A DNA stretch of 64,000 nt from an alpha proteobacterium U9-1i (GCA_000974665.1 BBSY01000004.1:62001-126000), one strand, 5' to 3'; positions 43,286 through 52,728 are shown, numbered from the stretch's first letter. Numbers and translations: made by a program. The notes: generated by a model not told the origin, from the letters alone.

Positions 43286-45262
43286 ATGGACTTCCAGTCA
43301 GATCCGGAAATCGTCGTCACCGCACCGCGACTGCCCGAGGCGCCGGGGCAATTGGCGTTTTCTAGCTTGCCGATCGATGAGGCGGAGCTCACCGAAGCTA
43401 TCCGCATCGATGACGCGCTGCGCTCGACGCCAGGCGTCTCGCTGTTCCGGCGCAACGACAGCGCGGCGGCCAACCCGACCATCCAGGGCCTGTCTCTGCG
43501 CGCCTCCGCGCCATCGGGCGCCGGCCGCACACTCGTACTTCTCGACGGGCAGCCCCTCAACGATCCGTTCGGCGGTTGGGTGATCTGGGGTGCGATCCCG
43601 CCTGACACGTTGGGGCGCGCCGAGATCGTGCGCGGGGCCGGCGCCGGGCCTTACGGCGCAGGCGCGTTGCTCGGTGTCGTGCGCTTGGACGAACGCGACA
43701 CCGATGGCGTGGTGTTCTCTGGCGAAGGCGGCGATCTGGGGCATTGGCGCGCTTCGGCCTTTGGCGCGGCAAGCGGCGGCGGTGCATCGTTGATGCTGGC
43801 GGCGCAGGCTCAACATGAAGATGGCTGGCTCCCCGTGCGCGCGCGGCGCGGCGCGGCCGATGAAGCGGTTTGGTTCGACGGGGCCTCCGCGGTCGCACGG
43901 CTTGGCCTGCGCGGTGACGACCTCGCGTTCTCAGCCCGCATCGGTGCGTACGAAGAAGAACGCGGCGCCGGCCTCGTGGGTGCGCAATCCCGCAACACCG
44001 GACAAAGCGTCAGCTTTGCGCTGGCGCGCCCCAATGGGCCGCTGGCGTGGCGCGTTCAAACTTGGGCCGCGTGGTCCAATCTCGCAAACAGTTCGGTCGC
44101 CACGGCGCCGGATCGAAGCGCCACGACGCCGGCAAACAACCAGTATCGTACACCCGCCTTGGGTTGGGGGCTGAACGCCGCCTTGCGATGGACTGGCGAT
44201 GCAAGCGGCGTTGAGGTTGGGGCAGACGTGCGCGGCAATGACGGCGAAACGCGCGAGTTGTTCCGTTTCCAAGGCGGCGGCTTCACGCGCTCACGCATTG
44301 CCGGCGGCGAAATGCTCACCTCAGGTGCGTACGCTGAAGGTTGGCGCGAAACCGGCGCATATCTCGTCTCCGGCGGCGTGCGACTCGATCAATGGCGCGC
44401 ATTTGGCGGCGCGCGCCTGGAGCGTGACACCGCCAACAACGCAATTGTCCTCGGCGCAACCCCGGAGGACAACGACGTGCTCGCGCCGACAGCACGTCTG
44501 GGCGTGCGGCGCGGGCTAGATGGCGGCCTCTATCTCCGCGGCGCGGCGTATGCTGGCTTCCGTCCGCCAACGCTGAACGAATTGCATCGCCCCTTCCGCG
44601 TCGGCAACGACATCACCGAGGCGAACCCCGGCCTTGATCCTGAACGCCTCACCGGAATTGACGCGGCGGTTGGCGGCGAACGCTGGAGTATTGGCGTTTT
44701 CGCAACACGCGTCGAAGGCGCCATCGTCAACGTCACGCTCGGCGCCGGACCTGGCACGTTTTTCGCTGCTGAGTTGCCGCCTGGCATTTTCGTGCCGGCA
44801 GGCGGCGCGTTTCGGCAGCGGCGGAATGCGGGCGGCATCGACGCTTATGGCGTCGAAGCGGAGGCGCACGGCGATCTGCGAGACCTGCTGCGATGGCGCG
44901 CCGCGCTCAACTACACGGACGCGGCGATGCAAGGTGGGGCGCTCGACGGGCTGAGACCTGCGCAATCCCCGGAATGGAGCGCAACCGCAGGGCTCGCTTG
45001 GGAGGCGCCCACGGGCACAACATTTTCGGCGGACATATCGTACGAAAGCGCGCGCTTTGAAGACGATCTCAACTCACGCGAACTGGCCCCGGCCACAACG
45101 GTCGACCTGCGCGTTGATCAACGCCTGACGCAAGAGCTCTCGATTTACGCGGCGTTTGACAACGTCACCGACGAAGCCGTGGAAACCGCGGAGACGGCGG
45201 ATGGCGTCGAAAGTTTTGGGCCTCCGCGCGCCTTCCGCGTTGGCGTACGGCTTTCGCGCTAG
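43286..45262 (+). CDS. TonB-dependent receptor lacking an evident signal peptide
   Basis: Receptor of 658 residues with a TonB box at once after the start (PEIVVTAPR, residues 7-15), plug motifs (TIQGLSLRASAPSGAGR, VLLDGQPLNDPFGGWVIWG, IVRGAGAGPYGAGALLG) and a full barrel ending VGVRLSR. The start ATG 43286 is preceded by an in-frame TAG at 43274-43276, so no upstream signal sequence can be gained without a frame change. A receptor needs Sec export, so the signal is truncated, is supplied by an unrecognised start, or a small upstream frameshift has occurred. Its stop overlaps that of the convergent P450 by four bases. Confidence 0.85.
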   Translation: MDFQSDPEIVVTAPRLPEAPGQLAFSSLPIDEAELTEAIRIDDALRSTPGVSLFRRNDSAAANPTIQGLSLRASAPSGAGRTLVLLDGQPLNDPFGGWVIWGAIPPDTLGRAEIVRGAGAGPYGAGALLGVVRLDERDTDGVVFSGEGGDLGHWRASAFGAASGGGASLMLAAQAQHEDGWLPVRARRGAADEAVWFDGASAVARLGLRGDDLAFSARIGAYEEERGAGLVGAQSRNTGQSVSFALARPNGPLAWRVQTWAAWSNLANSSVATAPDRSATTPANNQYRTPALGWGLNAALRWTGDASGVEVGADVRGNDGETRELFRFQGGGFTRSRIAGGEMLTSGAYAEGWRETGAYLVSGGVRLDQWRAFGGARLERDTANNAIVLGATPEDNDVLAPTARLGVRRGLDGGLYLRGAAYAGFRPPTLNELHRPFRVGNDITEANPGLDPERLTGIDAAVGGERWSIGVFATRVEGAIVNVTLGAGPGTFFAAELPPGIFVPAGGAFRQRRNAGGIDAYGVEAEAHGDLRDLLRWRAALNYTDAAMQGGALDGLRPAQSPEWSATAGLAWEAPTGTTFSADISYESARFEDDLNSRELAPATTVDLRVDQRLTQELSIYAAFDNVTDEAVETAETADGVESFGPPRAFRVGVRLSR

Positions 45263-46461
45263 GACCAGTCCAGCACCAGATCCTTGATGCCGAACACGAA
45301 GCCACCGAACGCCACTGGTGCGGTGCCCTCCTTGATGCGGAAGTTCGGAATGCGCGCCAGCCATTCCTCCAAGCCGATGATAATTTCGCGACGCGCCAAG
45401 TGCGAACCGAGGCAGCGGTGGGGGCCGTAGGCGAACGCAGTATGGCGATTGTTTTCGCGCGCGAGGTCGATCTTGTCCGGATCGGGAAATTCTTGCGGAT
45501 CGCGATTTGCCATCATGCTTGGGCATGAAATGAGATCGCCCTTTCGGATGTTGGCGCCTTCAAACTCGACGTCGCGCGTGGCCACGCGCACCATCTGCAC
45601 GGTTGAGAACGCACGCAGCATTTCCTCGATCGCTGCCGGGATGCGTGCGGGTTCGCGGCGCAGCAAATCCTGGTCCGAGGGGTTTTCCGCGAGATAGCGC
45701 AGGTCAAATCCAAGCGCTGCCGCGACTGTGTCCAGACCTGCGACGAGCGTTAAGACGCCGACACCGCGCACCTCTTGATCCGTCAGTCTGCGGCCATCAA
45801 TTTCGCGCTCGACGATGAAGGTCATGAAGTCGTCCGTGGGTTCGCGGCGGCGAAGTTCGGCGAGTTCATCCATGAAACCGAGAATTTTGCGGGCCGCCCA
45901 CGTGCGCTGCTCCGGCGTGCCATGAAGCAGATTGTTGGCCCAGTCTACAAACTCTTCGAGCCGATCGTCCGGCAAGCCGATGAAGCGCAGGAAGATGTTC
46001 ACGGCGAACGGAAACGCGAAGTCCGTCATCACCTCGCAGGACGTTCCTCGCGCCTTGATTTTCTCGATCAGCATCACCGCGCGTTCACGCACGATATGCT
46101 CCATCTGCGTTACACGCTTCGGCGAGAACAGAGGCAGCAGAACCTGACGAAAGTTCGTGTGTTGCGGCGGGTCCAGTTCAAGCGGAATAAGCGGCCAGTC
46201 TTCGCCCAGCGCGGTCGTGAAGATACGTCGGAAGCTGGAGAAGGTGTCGGTATCCTGCAGGAGCCGACGTTGATCATCAGCACGCGTGACGATCCACGTG
46301 CCAAGGCCTTCGCGCGTGTTGGCGGCGGAGTAGAAAACGCGTTGCCCCTGAGCGTGCACGCAACTCACCGCCAAATGCGGATCGCCGTTCGGCGTGGGCG
46401 TCATGCCGGGGGACGTGAAAAGGCTGAAATCGCCAGTTGGAACCCTAGCTTCTCCGCTCAT
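45259..46461 (-). CDS. Cytochrome P450 monooxygenase, copy 2
   Basis: P450 of 400 residues, a paralogue of the one at 41919. Heme loop FAYGPHRCLGSHLARRE, I-helix LVAGLDTVAAALGF, and the common tail FGIKDLVLDWS. ATG 46461 overlaps the stop of the aldehyde dehydrogenase gene (ATGA), which favours this start over the upstream in-frame one. It has no ferredoxin gene beside it, so it probably shares the donor at 41711. An aldehyde dehydrogenase just upstream suggests oxidation of an alcohol or methyl group to acid in the same route (inference). Confidence 0.88.
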   Translation of the reverse strand: MSGEARVPTGDFSLFTSPGMTPTPNGDPHLAVSCVHAQGQRVFYSAANTREGLGTWIVTRADDQRRLLQDTDTFSSFRRIFTTALGEDWPLIPLELDPPQHTNFRQVLLPLFSPKRVTQMEHIVRERAVMLIEKIKARGTSCEVMTDFAFPFAVNIFLRFIGLPDDRLEEFVDWANNLLHGTPEQRTWAARKILGFMDELAELRRREPTDDFMTFIVEREIDGRRLTDQEVRGVGVLTLVAGLDTVAAALGFDLRYLAENPSDQDLLRREPARIPAAIEEMLRAFSTVQMVRVATRDVEFEGANIRKGDLISCPSMMANRDPQEFPDPDKIDLARENNRHTAFAYGPHRCLGSHLARREIIIGLEEWLARIPNFRIKEGTAPVAFGGFVFGIKDLVLDWS

Positions 46462-47933
46462 TGCGCCGTCCTTATCCAAACGCCTTTGGTGTTGAGGTAT
46501 GACTCAATGTGCTCAACGCCGCCTTCGCGGCCATAACCGCTCATCTTGTAGCCGCCGAACGGCACGTTCGGGTCCATCGCCTGATAATGGTTCACCCAGA
46601 CCGATCCGGTACGCAGGCGTTTGGCGGCGGCATGCGCTTTGGTGATGTCGCGCGTCCATACACCGCTGGCGAGGCCGAATTGCGTGTCGTTGGCGCGGTC
46701 GATCACCTCTTCAAAGCTGTCAAACGGCAGCACACACACGACGGGGCCGAAAATTTCCTCGCGTGCAATGCGCATATGATCCTGCACATCAGCAAAGATC
46801 GTTGGCGGCACGAAGTAACCCTTGGCGAAGTCTCCCTCGGTGAGCCGCTTGCCGCCAGAGACGGCGCGCGCGCCTTCGGCGGGGCCAACGTCGAGATAGG
46901 AAGACACGCGACTCAACTGCTTTTCGGAGACCAACGGGCCGAGTTGCGTCTCGGGATTGATGCTGTTGCCGACGCGCAGCGTTTTACTGAATGCGGCCAA
47001 GCGCTCGACGAACTCGTCGTGGATTTTGCGCTCAACGAAGAGCCGCGTTCCCGCACTGCAGACTTGACCCGAATTGTTGAACACGCCCATGGCCGAACCT
47101 GGCACGGCGAGATCGAGGTCCGCGTCGGCGAAGACGATGTTGGGACTTTTGCCGCCAAGCTCGAGCGTCACCTTCTTCACGGTGCGCGCTGAGGCTTCAA
47201 TGATCCGTTGGCCAGTCTCGCAAGAGCCCGTGAACGTGATTTTGTCGACGTCAGGATGAGATGAGAGTGCAGCGCCGGCGGCGCCCATGCCGGTGACGAC
47301 GTTGACAACACCTGGCGGCACGCCGGCCTCAAGGCAAAGCTCCCCGAAGCGCAGCGGCGTCAACGATCCATCCTCGGCGGGCTTCAACACCACAGTACAG
47401 CCCGTCGCCAAAGCCGGGCCGGCTTTCCATTGCGCGCTGAACAATGGCCCGTTCCAAGGAATGATGGCCCCGACGACGCCGACCGGTTCTTTGAGCGTGT
47501 AGGACAGCAGTTCAACCGGAAACGAATTGCTCAGCGTCGAGCCGTGGATCGCGGTTGCGGCGCCGGCGAAGTGCCGGAGCGAGCGTACGATCATGCCTTT
47601 GAGCAGGCGGGACGTGGTGATGGGACGGCCCATCTCCAGCGTGTCCATCAAGGCAAGTTCCTCGAACTCACGCTCGACCAAGTCGGCAAGCTTCAAGAGG
47701 ACCGCTTGACGCTCCGCCGGCTTGAACGTGCTCCAGGGGCCGTTGAACGCCTTGCGCGCGGCGGCAACGGCGCGATCGATGTCGGCCGCCTCACCGAAGG
47801 CAAGGTGAGCGATCACTTCTCCCGTTGACGGGTTGATGGTTGGAAAGGTTTTTCCGGACAAAGCCTCGACGTGCTCGCCGTCGATCAGCAGGCGCTTGGT
47901 GCTTACCGCAAGTGGACGGGCGCCATCTGCCAC
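46458..47933 (-). CDS. NAD(P)-dependent aldehyde dehydrogenase
   Basis: Aldehyde dehydrogenase of 491 residues. Catalytic Cys is in NNSGQVCSAGTR, the general base Glu in VTLELGGKSPNIVF, and the coenzyme loop TFTGSCETGQ is present, along with IIPWNGPLFSAQWK. It oxidises aldehydes to acids. GTG start at 47933; the stop overlaps the P450 ATG. Operator site 10 is 58 bases upstream in the divergent gap with the EthD gene. Confidence 0.92.
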   Translation of the reverse strand: MADGARPLAVSTKRLLIDGEHVEALSGKTFPTINPSTGEVIAHLAFGEAADIDRAVAAARKAFNGPWSTFKPAERQAVLLKLADLVEREFEELALMDTLEMGRPITTSRLLKGMIVRSLRHFAGAATAIHGSTLSNSFPVELLSYTLKEPVGVVGAIIPWNGPLFSAQWKAGPALATGCTVVLKPAEDGSLTPLRFGELCLEAGVPPGVVNVVTGMGAAGAALSSHPDVDKITFTGSCETGQRIIEASARTVKKVTLELGGKSPNIVFADADLDLAVPGSAMGVFNNSGQVCSAGTRLFVERKIHDEFVERLAAFSKTLRVGNSINPETQLGPLVSEKQLSRVSSYLDVGPAEGARAVSGGKRLTEGDFAKGYFVPPTIFADVQDHMRIAREEIFGPVVCVLPFDSFEEVIDRANDTQFGLASGVWTRDITKAHAAAKRLRTGSVWVNHYQAMDPNVPFGGYKMSGYGREGGVEHIESYLNTKGVWIRTAQ

Positions 47934-47991
47934 GGTTGGCCTCTCACAATCTGAGCGCCTACTCCAGGCGCGGGCGGGACGATTTCACATT

Positions 47992-48007
47992 TTGCACAGC
48001 GGTGCAA
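47992..48007. promoter_or_regulatory. Operator site 10
   Basis: TTGCACAGCGGTGCAA is a near-perfect 16-bp palindrome (TTGCAC/GTGCAA halves, central AGCG) preceded by ATT. It is 58 bases from the aldehyde dehydrogenase start and 33 bases from the EthD ATG at 48041, between divergent genes. It is the rightmost copy, at the island edge. Confidence 0.75.
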
Positions 48008-48040
48008 CAATGATATGAAGCCGCTCGGAGCCTTGTCCCT

Positions 48041-48427
48041 ATGATCAAAGTCATAAGCATGCTGAAGCGCCGGGCCGACATCACCCACCAGCACTTCTCG
48101 GACTATTGGTACAATATCCACGCGCCACTCGGAAACCGCATCGCACCGGCCGACGCGCTGAGCGCGCGCTACGTGCAGAACCACGCACTGACAATGAAGG
48201 GTGGCGGCGAAGCGCCATACGATGCAGTCGCGGAACTCTACTTCGAAGATATGGCGGCGATGAAGCGCTGGACCGATTGGTATCACAGCGAAGCTGGCAA
48301 GCCGCTTCGCGACGACGAACTCAATTTTATGGACGTAAGCCAGCGCGTGATCGTCGTGACGGACGAACGCGTGATGCGTGACAATCTCACCGAACGGTTG
48401 GCCGCTTTGAAAGGCGCCTCCAAATGA
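48041..48427 (+). CDS. EthD domain-containing protein
   Basis: Ferredoxin-like dimeric alpha-beta barrel protein of 128 residues with the N-terminal KVISMLKRRADITHQHFSDY and HAPLGNRI segment typical of EthD. EthD-family proteins accompany P450 or ring-modifying enzymes; the biochemical role is not settled. ATG 48041; its stop overlaps the ATG of the next gene (ATGA). It is transcribed away from the aldehyde dehydrogenase. Confidence 0.85.
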   Translation: MIKVISMLKRRADITHQHFSDYWYNIHAPLGNRIAPADALSARYVQNHALTMKGGGEAPYDAVAELYFEDMAAMKRWTDWYHSEAGKPLRDDELNFMDVSQRVIVVTDERVMRDNLTERLAALKGASK

Positions 48428-49431
48428 AGGCGCTGGTGCTCAGGACAGCGGACGGCCCAGAAGCGCTGCACCTCGAGGATTGGCCAAAGCCCCAGCCGCA
48501 AGCCGGCGACGTTTTGGTGCGCGTGCGCGCCTCGGCGCTCAACCGACGCGACTTCACCATCGTCAACGGCAAGCATGTAAACACCAAACTCCCCTGCGTG
48601 CTGGGCGGCGACGGCGCGGGCGTGGTTGAGGCGGTCGGTGATGGCGTCGATAAGATCTCTATCGGACAAGAGGTCGTGCTCTATCCGGCGCGCGAGTGGG
48701 GCGACGACGAGACGCGCTACGGCGTGAATTTTCGCGTGCTCGGCATGCCCGACCAAGGCACGTTCGCGGAGTACATCTGTACGCCGGCGACGGATGTCGC
48801 GCCAAAACCCGCCCATCTAAGCTTTGAGCAAGCCGCGGCGATCCCGCTCGCAGGCGTAACGGCTTGGCGCGCTGTCGTCACCCAAGGCGAAGTTCGCGCG
48901 GGCAAGCGCGTTTTGGTAACTGGCGCGGGCGGTGGCGCTGCGACCTTTGCGGTGCAGTGGGCGGCACAGTTGGGCGCCGATGTGTTTGTCACAAGCGGCG
49001 ACGACGCCAAGATTGAGCGCGCGAAAACCTTGGGCGCCAAGGGTGGCGTGAATTATCGCGATCCCGATCTGCGTGCGAAACTGAAAGAGCTCACGCGCGG
49101 CGTCGACCTCATAATCGACAGCGCTGGCGGCAATGACATGCAAACGCTGATCGATACGCTCAGACCGGGCGGGCGCTATGTATTCTTTGGGTCCACATTG
49201 GGTAACCCGACCAAGCCACTCGACGTCCGCGCACTCTTCTTGAAGCACGTACGCCTGCAGGGCACAGCAATGGGCTCGCTCGCTGAATTCAAGGCGATGA
49301 TGCGGTTCGTCGAGGAGAACAGAATTGAACCCGTGATCGATCAAATCCTGCCGCTTGAACGCGGCGCGGATGGGCTGAGGGCGATGTTGAGTTTCACGCA
49401 GATGGGCAAAATCGTACTGCGAAACGCCTAG
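48424..49431 (+). CDS. Quinone-oxidoreductase-like MDR enzyme
   Basis: Medium-chain reductase of 335 residues. It has LNRRDFTIVNG, GGDGAGVVEAVG and the loop VTGAGGGAATFAVQWAAQLGADVFV for NADPH. Zinc-binding residues of alcohol dehydrogenases are absent, so a quinone or enone reductase role is more likely. It overlaps the EthD gene by four bases, and a bidirectional hairpin terminator follows 10 bases after its stop. Its substrate is probably an oxidation product of the P450 branch (inference). Confidence 0.87.
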   Translation: MKALVLRTADGPEALHLEDWPKPQPQAGDVLVRVRASALNRRDFTIVNGKHVNTKLPCVLGGDGAGVVEAVGDGVDKISIGQEVVLYPAREWGDDETRYGVNFRVLGMPDQGTFAEYICTPATDVAPKPAHLSFEQAAAIPLAGVTAWRAVVTQGEVRAGKRVLVTGAGGGAATFAVQWAAQLGADVFVTSGDDAKIERAKTLGAKGGVNYRDPDLRAKLKELTRGVDLIIDSAGGNDMQTLIDTLRPGGRYVFFGSTLGNPTKPLDVRALFLKHVRLQGTAMGSLAEFKAMMRFVEENRIEPVIDQILPLERGADGLRAMLSFTQMGKIVLRNA

Positions 49432-49440
49432 CCGAATACG

Positions 49441-49472
49441 AAAACGCCGGACCCTCTCGAGCCCGGCGTTTT
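49441..49472. terminator. Bidirectional intrinsic terminator
   Basis: AAAACGCCGG / CCGGCGTTTT stem of 10 bp with a 12-base loop, A-run before and T-run after. It lies between the stops of the MDR enzyme (49431, +) and the autotransporter (49495, -), so it can end both transcripts. Confidence 0.85.
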
Positions 49473-49494
49473 CTTCCCCTGAATGTCTTTGAGC

Positions 49495-52400
49495 TTAGAA
49501 GCGGAAACGAACCGCTGCGTTCAGGCTGTGCCGGTCGATCTCGTCGCCGAACTCGCCCTCGTACGAGAGCGAGAAGGTCGAGAAACCGTTTGTTGCATCT
49601 ATTCCGACGCCGATAAGCGGCGCGCCCTCGCCCGAGCTTTCATCGACAAGCGTGAACGGCGTGCCGCCGCCAAGGCGGAACTCGCGTTCGGCGTCGTCAC
49701 TCAGCACGTTCGCGCGATAGCCAAGCATCAAGCGCGGCGCGAGCATGCCTTCGCCGCTCAACCGCCAACGGCCGCTGAATTCAACGCCAACATCGGCCCA
49801 AAGGCGCTGTGCGAATTGGCTCTCGACGTCGTAATTGAACGCTGCACCGCCACCCTCTTCCTCGTACGCGGCTTCGTTGAGCGCCACGTACGTGAGCGCC
49901 GCGTGCGGCGTGACGATGAACCAATCGGTCAGCGCCAATGGAAGCGATGCGCGCGCCGCGCCGTGGCCTTCGTAAGCCCACCAATCGGCCTCGGTCGACG
50001 CAACGAACGCGTTGCCGATTTCCACGCGCCGCGTGCTGCTCATTTTGCCCACGCCGAGGCCGGCCACGAAATCGAGGTCAATCGGACCCATAGCCGTGCC
50101 GAGATACGCGTTGGCCTGACCAAACGACGCTGAGAGCTCGCCATCGGCGCGACCAGGCTCTTCGATCACTGACGTGATAAACGACGCCGACAAGCCGAAG
50201 AGCGCGCCGTTGTCGAGCGGCCCGTCGATACCGCCAGCCAGACCAAAGCCGTAACCACGGAATTCAACACCGTTGGTGGTCTGCGGCTCGCGCGTCAGGC
50301 CGTAGCCGATTTCCTGCACCCAGAGCGAAACGTCGTCGATGTTGTGCAGACGCGTCGCCGCGAGCCGGTTGGTGGCGGCGCTTTGCGATTGCTGAATGGC
50401 CGTCGCCGCGAGCTCGGTCGCGCCGCCGGAGAAAGTCGGCAGCAGATCATCGTAGGCGGATTCAAACTCTTCTTGGGTGTCGAGCTGCGACATCGCCAAG
50501 CTGGCCGTGTTGTTGGTGCGCAATGCAGCCAGAATCGGGTTGAACGCCGCGCTCTCGTTCCTGTTGAGGCCGAGTTCGCTGGTAGATTTTAGTACGTAGG
50601 TCGCGGCAAGCGAGTTGGGATCGCCGACGGGACGCGCAACGGCCAGATTGTACAGGTAGGACGAGCCAGGCCCGGACAACGTGCGCTCGACGTTCGCAGC
50701 GCCGACCAAGCCGCCGGCAGCCGTGAGGAACACGCTTGAGCCGGAGAGCGGCAAGCCGACCGGAATGATTGGCGTGACCACCGACCCGGGATCAAACTGC
50801 ACGACGCCGCTGGCCAGAAGGCGCGTGGACTCGCTCACGTTCTCGGACAACAGCACGCTAAGCTCGCCATCCGCCTGGAAGACAGCAGAGCTGAAATTCG
50901 TGGTGCCGCCATCGACCGCGAGGATGCCGTTCACAACATTCAGCGTGAGGCCGCCTGAATTGCCGATGCGGCCCAGGAACGTCGCACCGTTATTGATGTT
51001 GAAAACGTTGGTTCCCGCGCCGAAATCGACGTCTCCAACGATCGCGCCCGCCGACAGGTTCAGCGTGTCGCTACCCGAACCGAAACGCACATCGCCTTCG
51101 ATGCGCACGGCGGGACGTGTCACCGTATCGTCGTCAACGGTGTCGTCGTCCGTAAAGACAGCGTCGGCGGTTTGGTTCAGCGTCACGCCAATGCTGGAGC
51201 CTGACACGTCAATTGCGATCGCGGAGCCGGTGGCGACGGGCACGATGTCGTCCGTGCCGTCGGTGTCGGTCGGGATCAATTCGGCGCGGATGAGACCCGA
51301 ATTGTTGATCGTCGCCAAGGTGTTCGAACGGTCCACGATAGCAGTCGCGTTGGAAACCTCGCCCAACGCTTGCGACAAGACGCTACCGGTATTGGTGAAA
51401 CTCGGAACCTGCGCGCCAGACTCGAAAAGAACCGCGTAACCGTCGAACGCACCCTCGGCCACAACCTGCGTCGTGATATTTTTGCGCGTTACGAAGCTGG
51501 GAACGATGGCGTTTTGACCGATGATCACGCCGAAGACGTCCGCTTCACGCGTGATCGAGGTGAACGTGTTGTCGAGCAGGATCCCGCCTGCGGTCGTTAC
51601 GGTGCTTGTGCCGGTGCCTTGGATCCGCAGCGCCGTTGTCTCAACACCATCGTAAACGCCGAGCGAGGCGACGGAGCCGCGTGCATGAAAGCCGTAGCCT
51701 GAGGCCGTAGCGCCCAGCACGAGATTGGCCGAAGGATCGGCGGCAATCAGGAACGCGGGCGCATTCGAGAACGACTGAATTTGACCGCCTGCATCGTCGT
51801 TCGTGTCACCAGCGCCTTCAGTAACGCCGTCCCCGTCATCATCAACGTCGTCTTCAACACCGATGCCTTCGATGGTGATGCCCTGGAGCACGCTGCGGCG
51901 AACCTCAACGGCGGCGCCGCTGAGGAGAAAATCATCTGCATCGAGCTTGGTGGCGTCGTTCGGCCGCGTGGTCGCGTGGAAGCCTGAAACGTTGATCGTA
52001 CCGCTGATGCTGAGCTCACCAGAAATCGGCGCATCGACCAGAAGACCGCGGCTTCCGGCGCCGCGCACGTTGATCGATCCGGCGCTCAGAACGACGTTGC
52101 CGTTAACACCAGCACCAGCTCCGCCGGTGATCGCGATTGCCGCCGAATTGTCACCGATAATGGTGATGTTGCCGCCGTTGGTTAGATTGCCGGACAGCAA
52201 AGAGTTCAGGCGGATGCCGTAGGAATCGTCACCTTCGATGCCAATGGGGCCGGTATTGGAGATGGCGCCGGTGTGCGTGCCACCCTCAAGCAAAATGCCG
52301 ATGCGGTCTGTTCCCTGCGCCCATTCGCCGTCCAGGTCGCCGTCCGCGTCGCCGTCGGCCGCCGTGTACGTTTCGATCAAGCTGATCGCGCCGGTGCTGC

Positions 52401-52728
52401 TCACATCGCCGCTGAAGCCGCCGACAATTCGGATGCCGCGCGAACCGCTGGCGTCGTTCGACGTGAGGCCAGTCGAGCCATTGTTGGTGACGTTGTTGTT
52501 GGAGTTCAGCGTAATCGCGGATTGCCCGGTCGTGACCGCGATCGAACCACCGGCGGCGACGGTTACGTTGCCGGGCGTCAGATCGCCAGGCGCGGCGGGT
52601 TGCGAGGTTTGCAGCGGCGTCGTCGTCGCGGTTGTGACTTCCACCGGTCCGGCTTCGGCCTTGTCGGCTCCCGCGACGCCGGCCAATACGACCGCCAATC
52701 CCGCGAGCTTAATCCCCGTTTTGCGCAT
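49495..52728 (-). CDS. Autotransporter outer-membrane protein
   Basis: Type V secreted protein of 1,077 residues. ATG 52728 gives MRKTGIKLAGLAVVLAGVAG, a signal peptide with cleavage after AEA. The passenger (about residues 35-760) is rich in G, S, N, T and D and made of short beta-helix-like repeats (ISGTINVSG; LTNGGNITIIGDN). It includes Asp-rich stretches (VEDDVDDDGDGVTEG) that look like calcium-binding loops. The C-terminal roughly 270 residues form the beta-barrel, ending in FRF. Likely an adhesin or surface protein. It has no motif copy upstream and is not part of the catabolic island. Confidence 0.9.
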   Translation of the reverse strand: MRKTGIKLAGLAVVLAGVAGADKAEAGPVEVTTATTTPLQTSQPAAPGDLTPGNVTVAAGGSIAVTTGQSAITLNSNNNVTNNGSTGLTSNDASGSRGIRIVGGFSGDVSSTGAISLIETYTAADGDADGDLDGEWAQGTDRIGILLEGGTHTGAISNTGPIGIEGDDSYGIRLNSLLSGNLTNGGNITIIGDNSAAIAITGGAGAGVNGNVVLSAGSINVRGAGSRGLLVDAPISGELSISGTINVSGFHATTRPNDATKLDADDFLLSGAAVEVRRSVLQGITIEGIGVEDDVDDDGDGVTEGAGDTNDDAGGQIQSFSNAPAFLIAADPSANLVLGATASGYGFHARGSVASLGVYDGVETTALRIQGTGTSTVTTAGGILLDNTFTSITREADVFGVIIGQNAIVPSFVTRKNITTQVVAEGAFDGYAVLFESGAQVPSFTNTGSVLSQALGEVSNATAIVDRSNTLATINNSGLIRAELIPTDTDGTDDIVPVATGSAIAIDVSGSSIGVTLNQTADAVFTDDDTVDDDTVTRPAVRIEGDVRFGSGSDTLNLSAGAIVGDVDFGAGTNVFNINNGATFLGRIGNSGGLTLNVVNGILAVDGGTTNFSSAVFQADGELSVLLSENVSESTRLLASGVVQFDPGSVVTPIIPVGLPLSGSSVFLTAAGGLVGAANVERTLSGPGSSYLYNLAVARPVGDPNSLAATYVLKSTSELGLNRNESAAFNPILAALRTNNTASLAMSQLDTQEEFESAYDDLLPTFSGGATELAATAIQQSQSAATNRLAATRLHNIDDVSLWVQEIGYGLTREPQTTNGVEFRGYGFGLAGGIDGPLDNGALFGLSASFITSVIEEPGRADGELSASFGQANAYLGTAMGPIDLDFVAGLGVGKMSSTRRVEIGNAFVASTEADWWAYEGHGAARASLPLALTDWFIVTPHAALTYVALNEAAYEEEGGGAAFNYDVESQFAQRLWADVGVEFSGRWRLSGEGMLAPRLMLGYRANVLSDDAEREFRLGGGTPFTLVDESSGEGAPLIGVGIDATNGFSTFSLSYEGEFGDEIDRHSLNAAVRFRF

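Noticed and set aside
1-49431. Calling the island a steroid (cholesterol or bile-acid) degradation cluster
   Set aside because: Paired FadE-like genes, a racemase and P450s fit, but no ring-degrading genes such as kstD, hsaC or kshA were seen, so the substrate class stays open.
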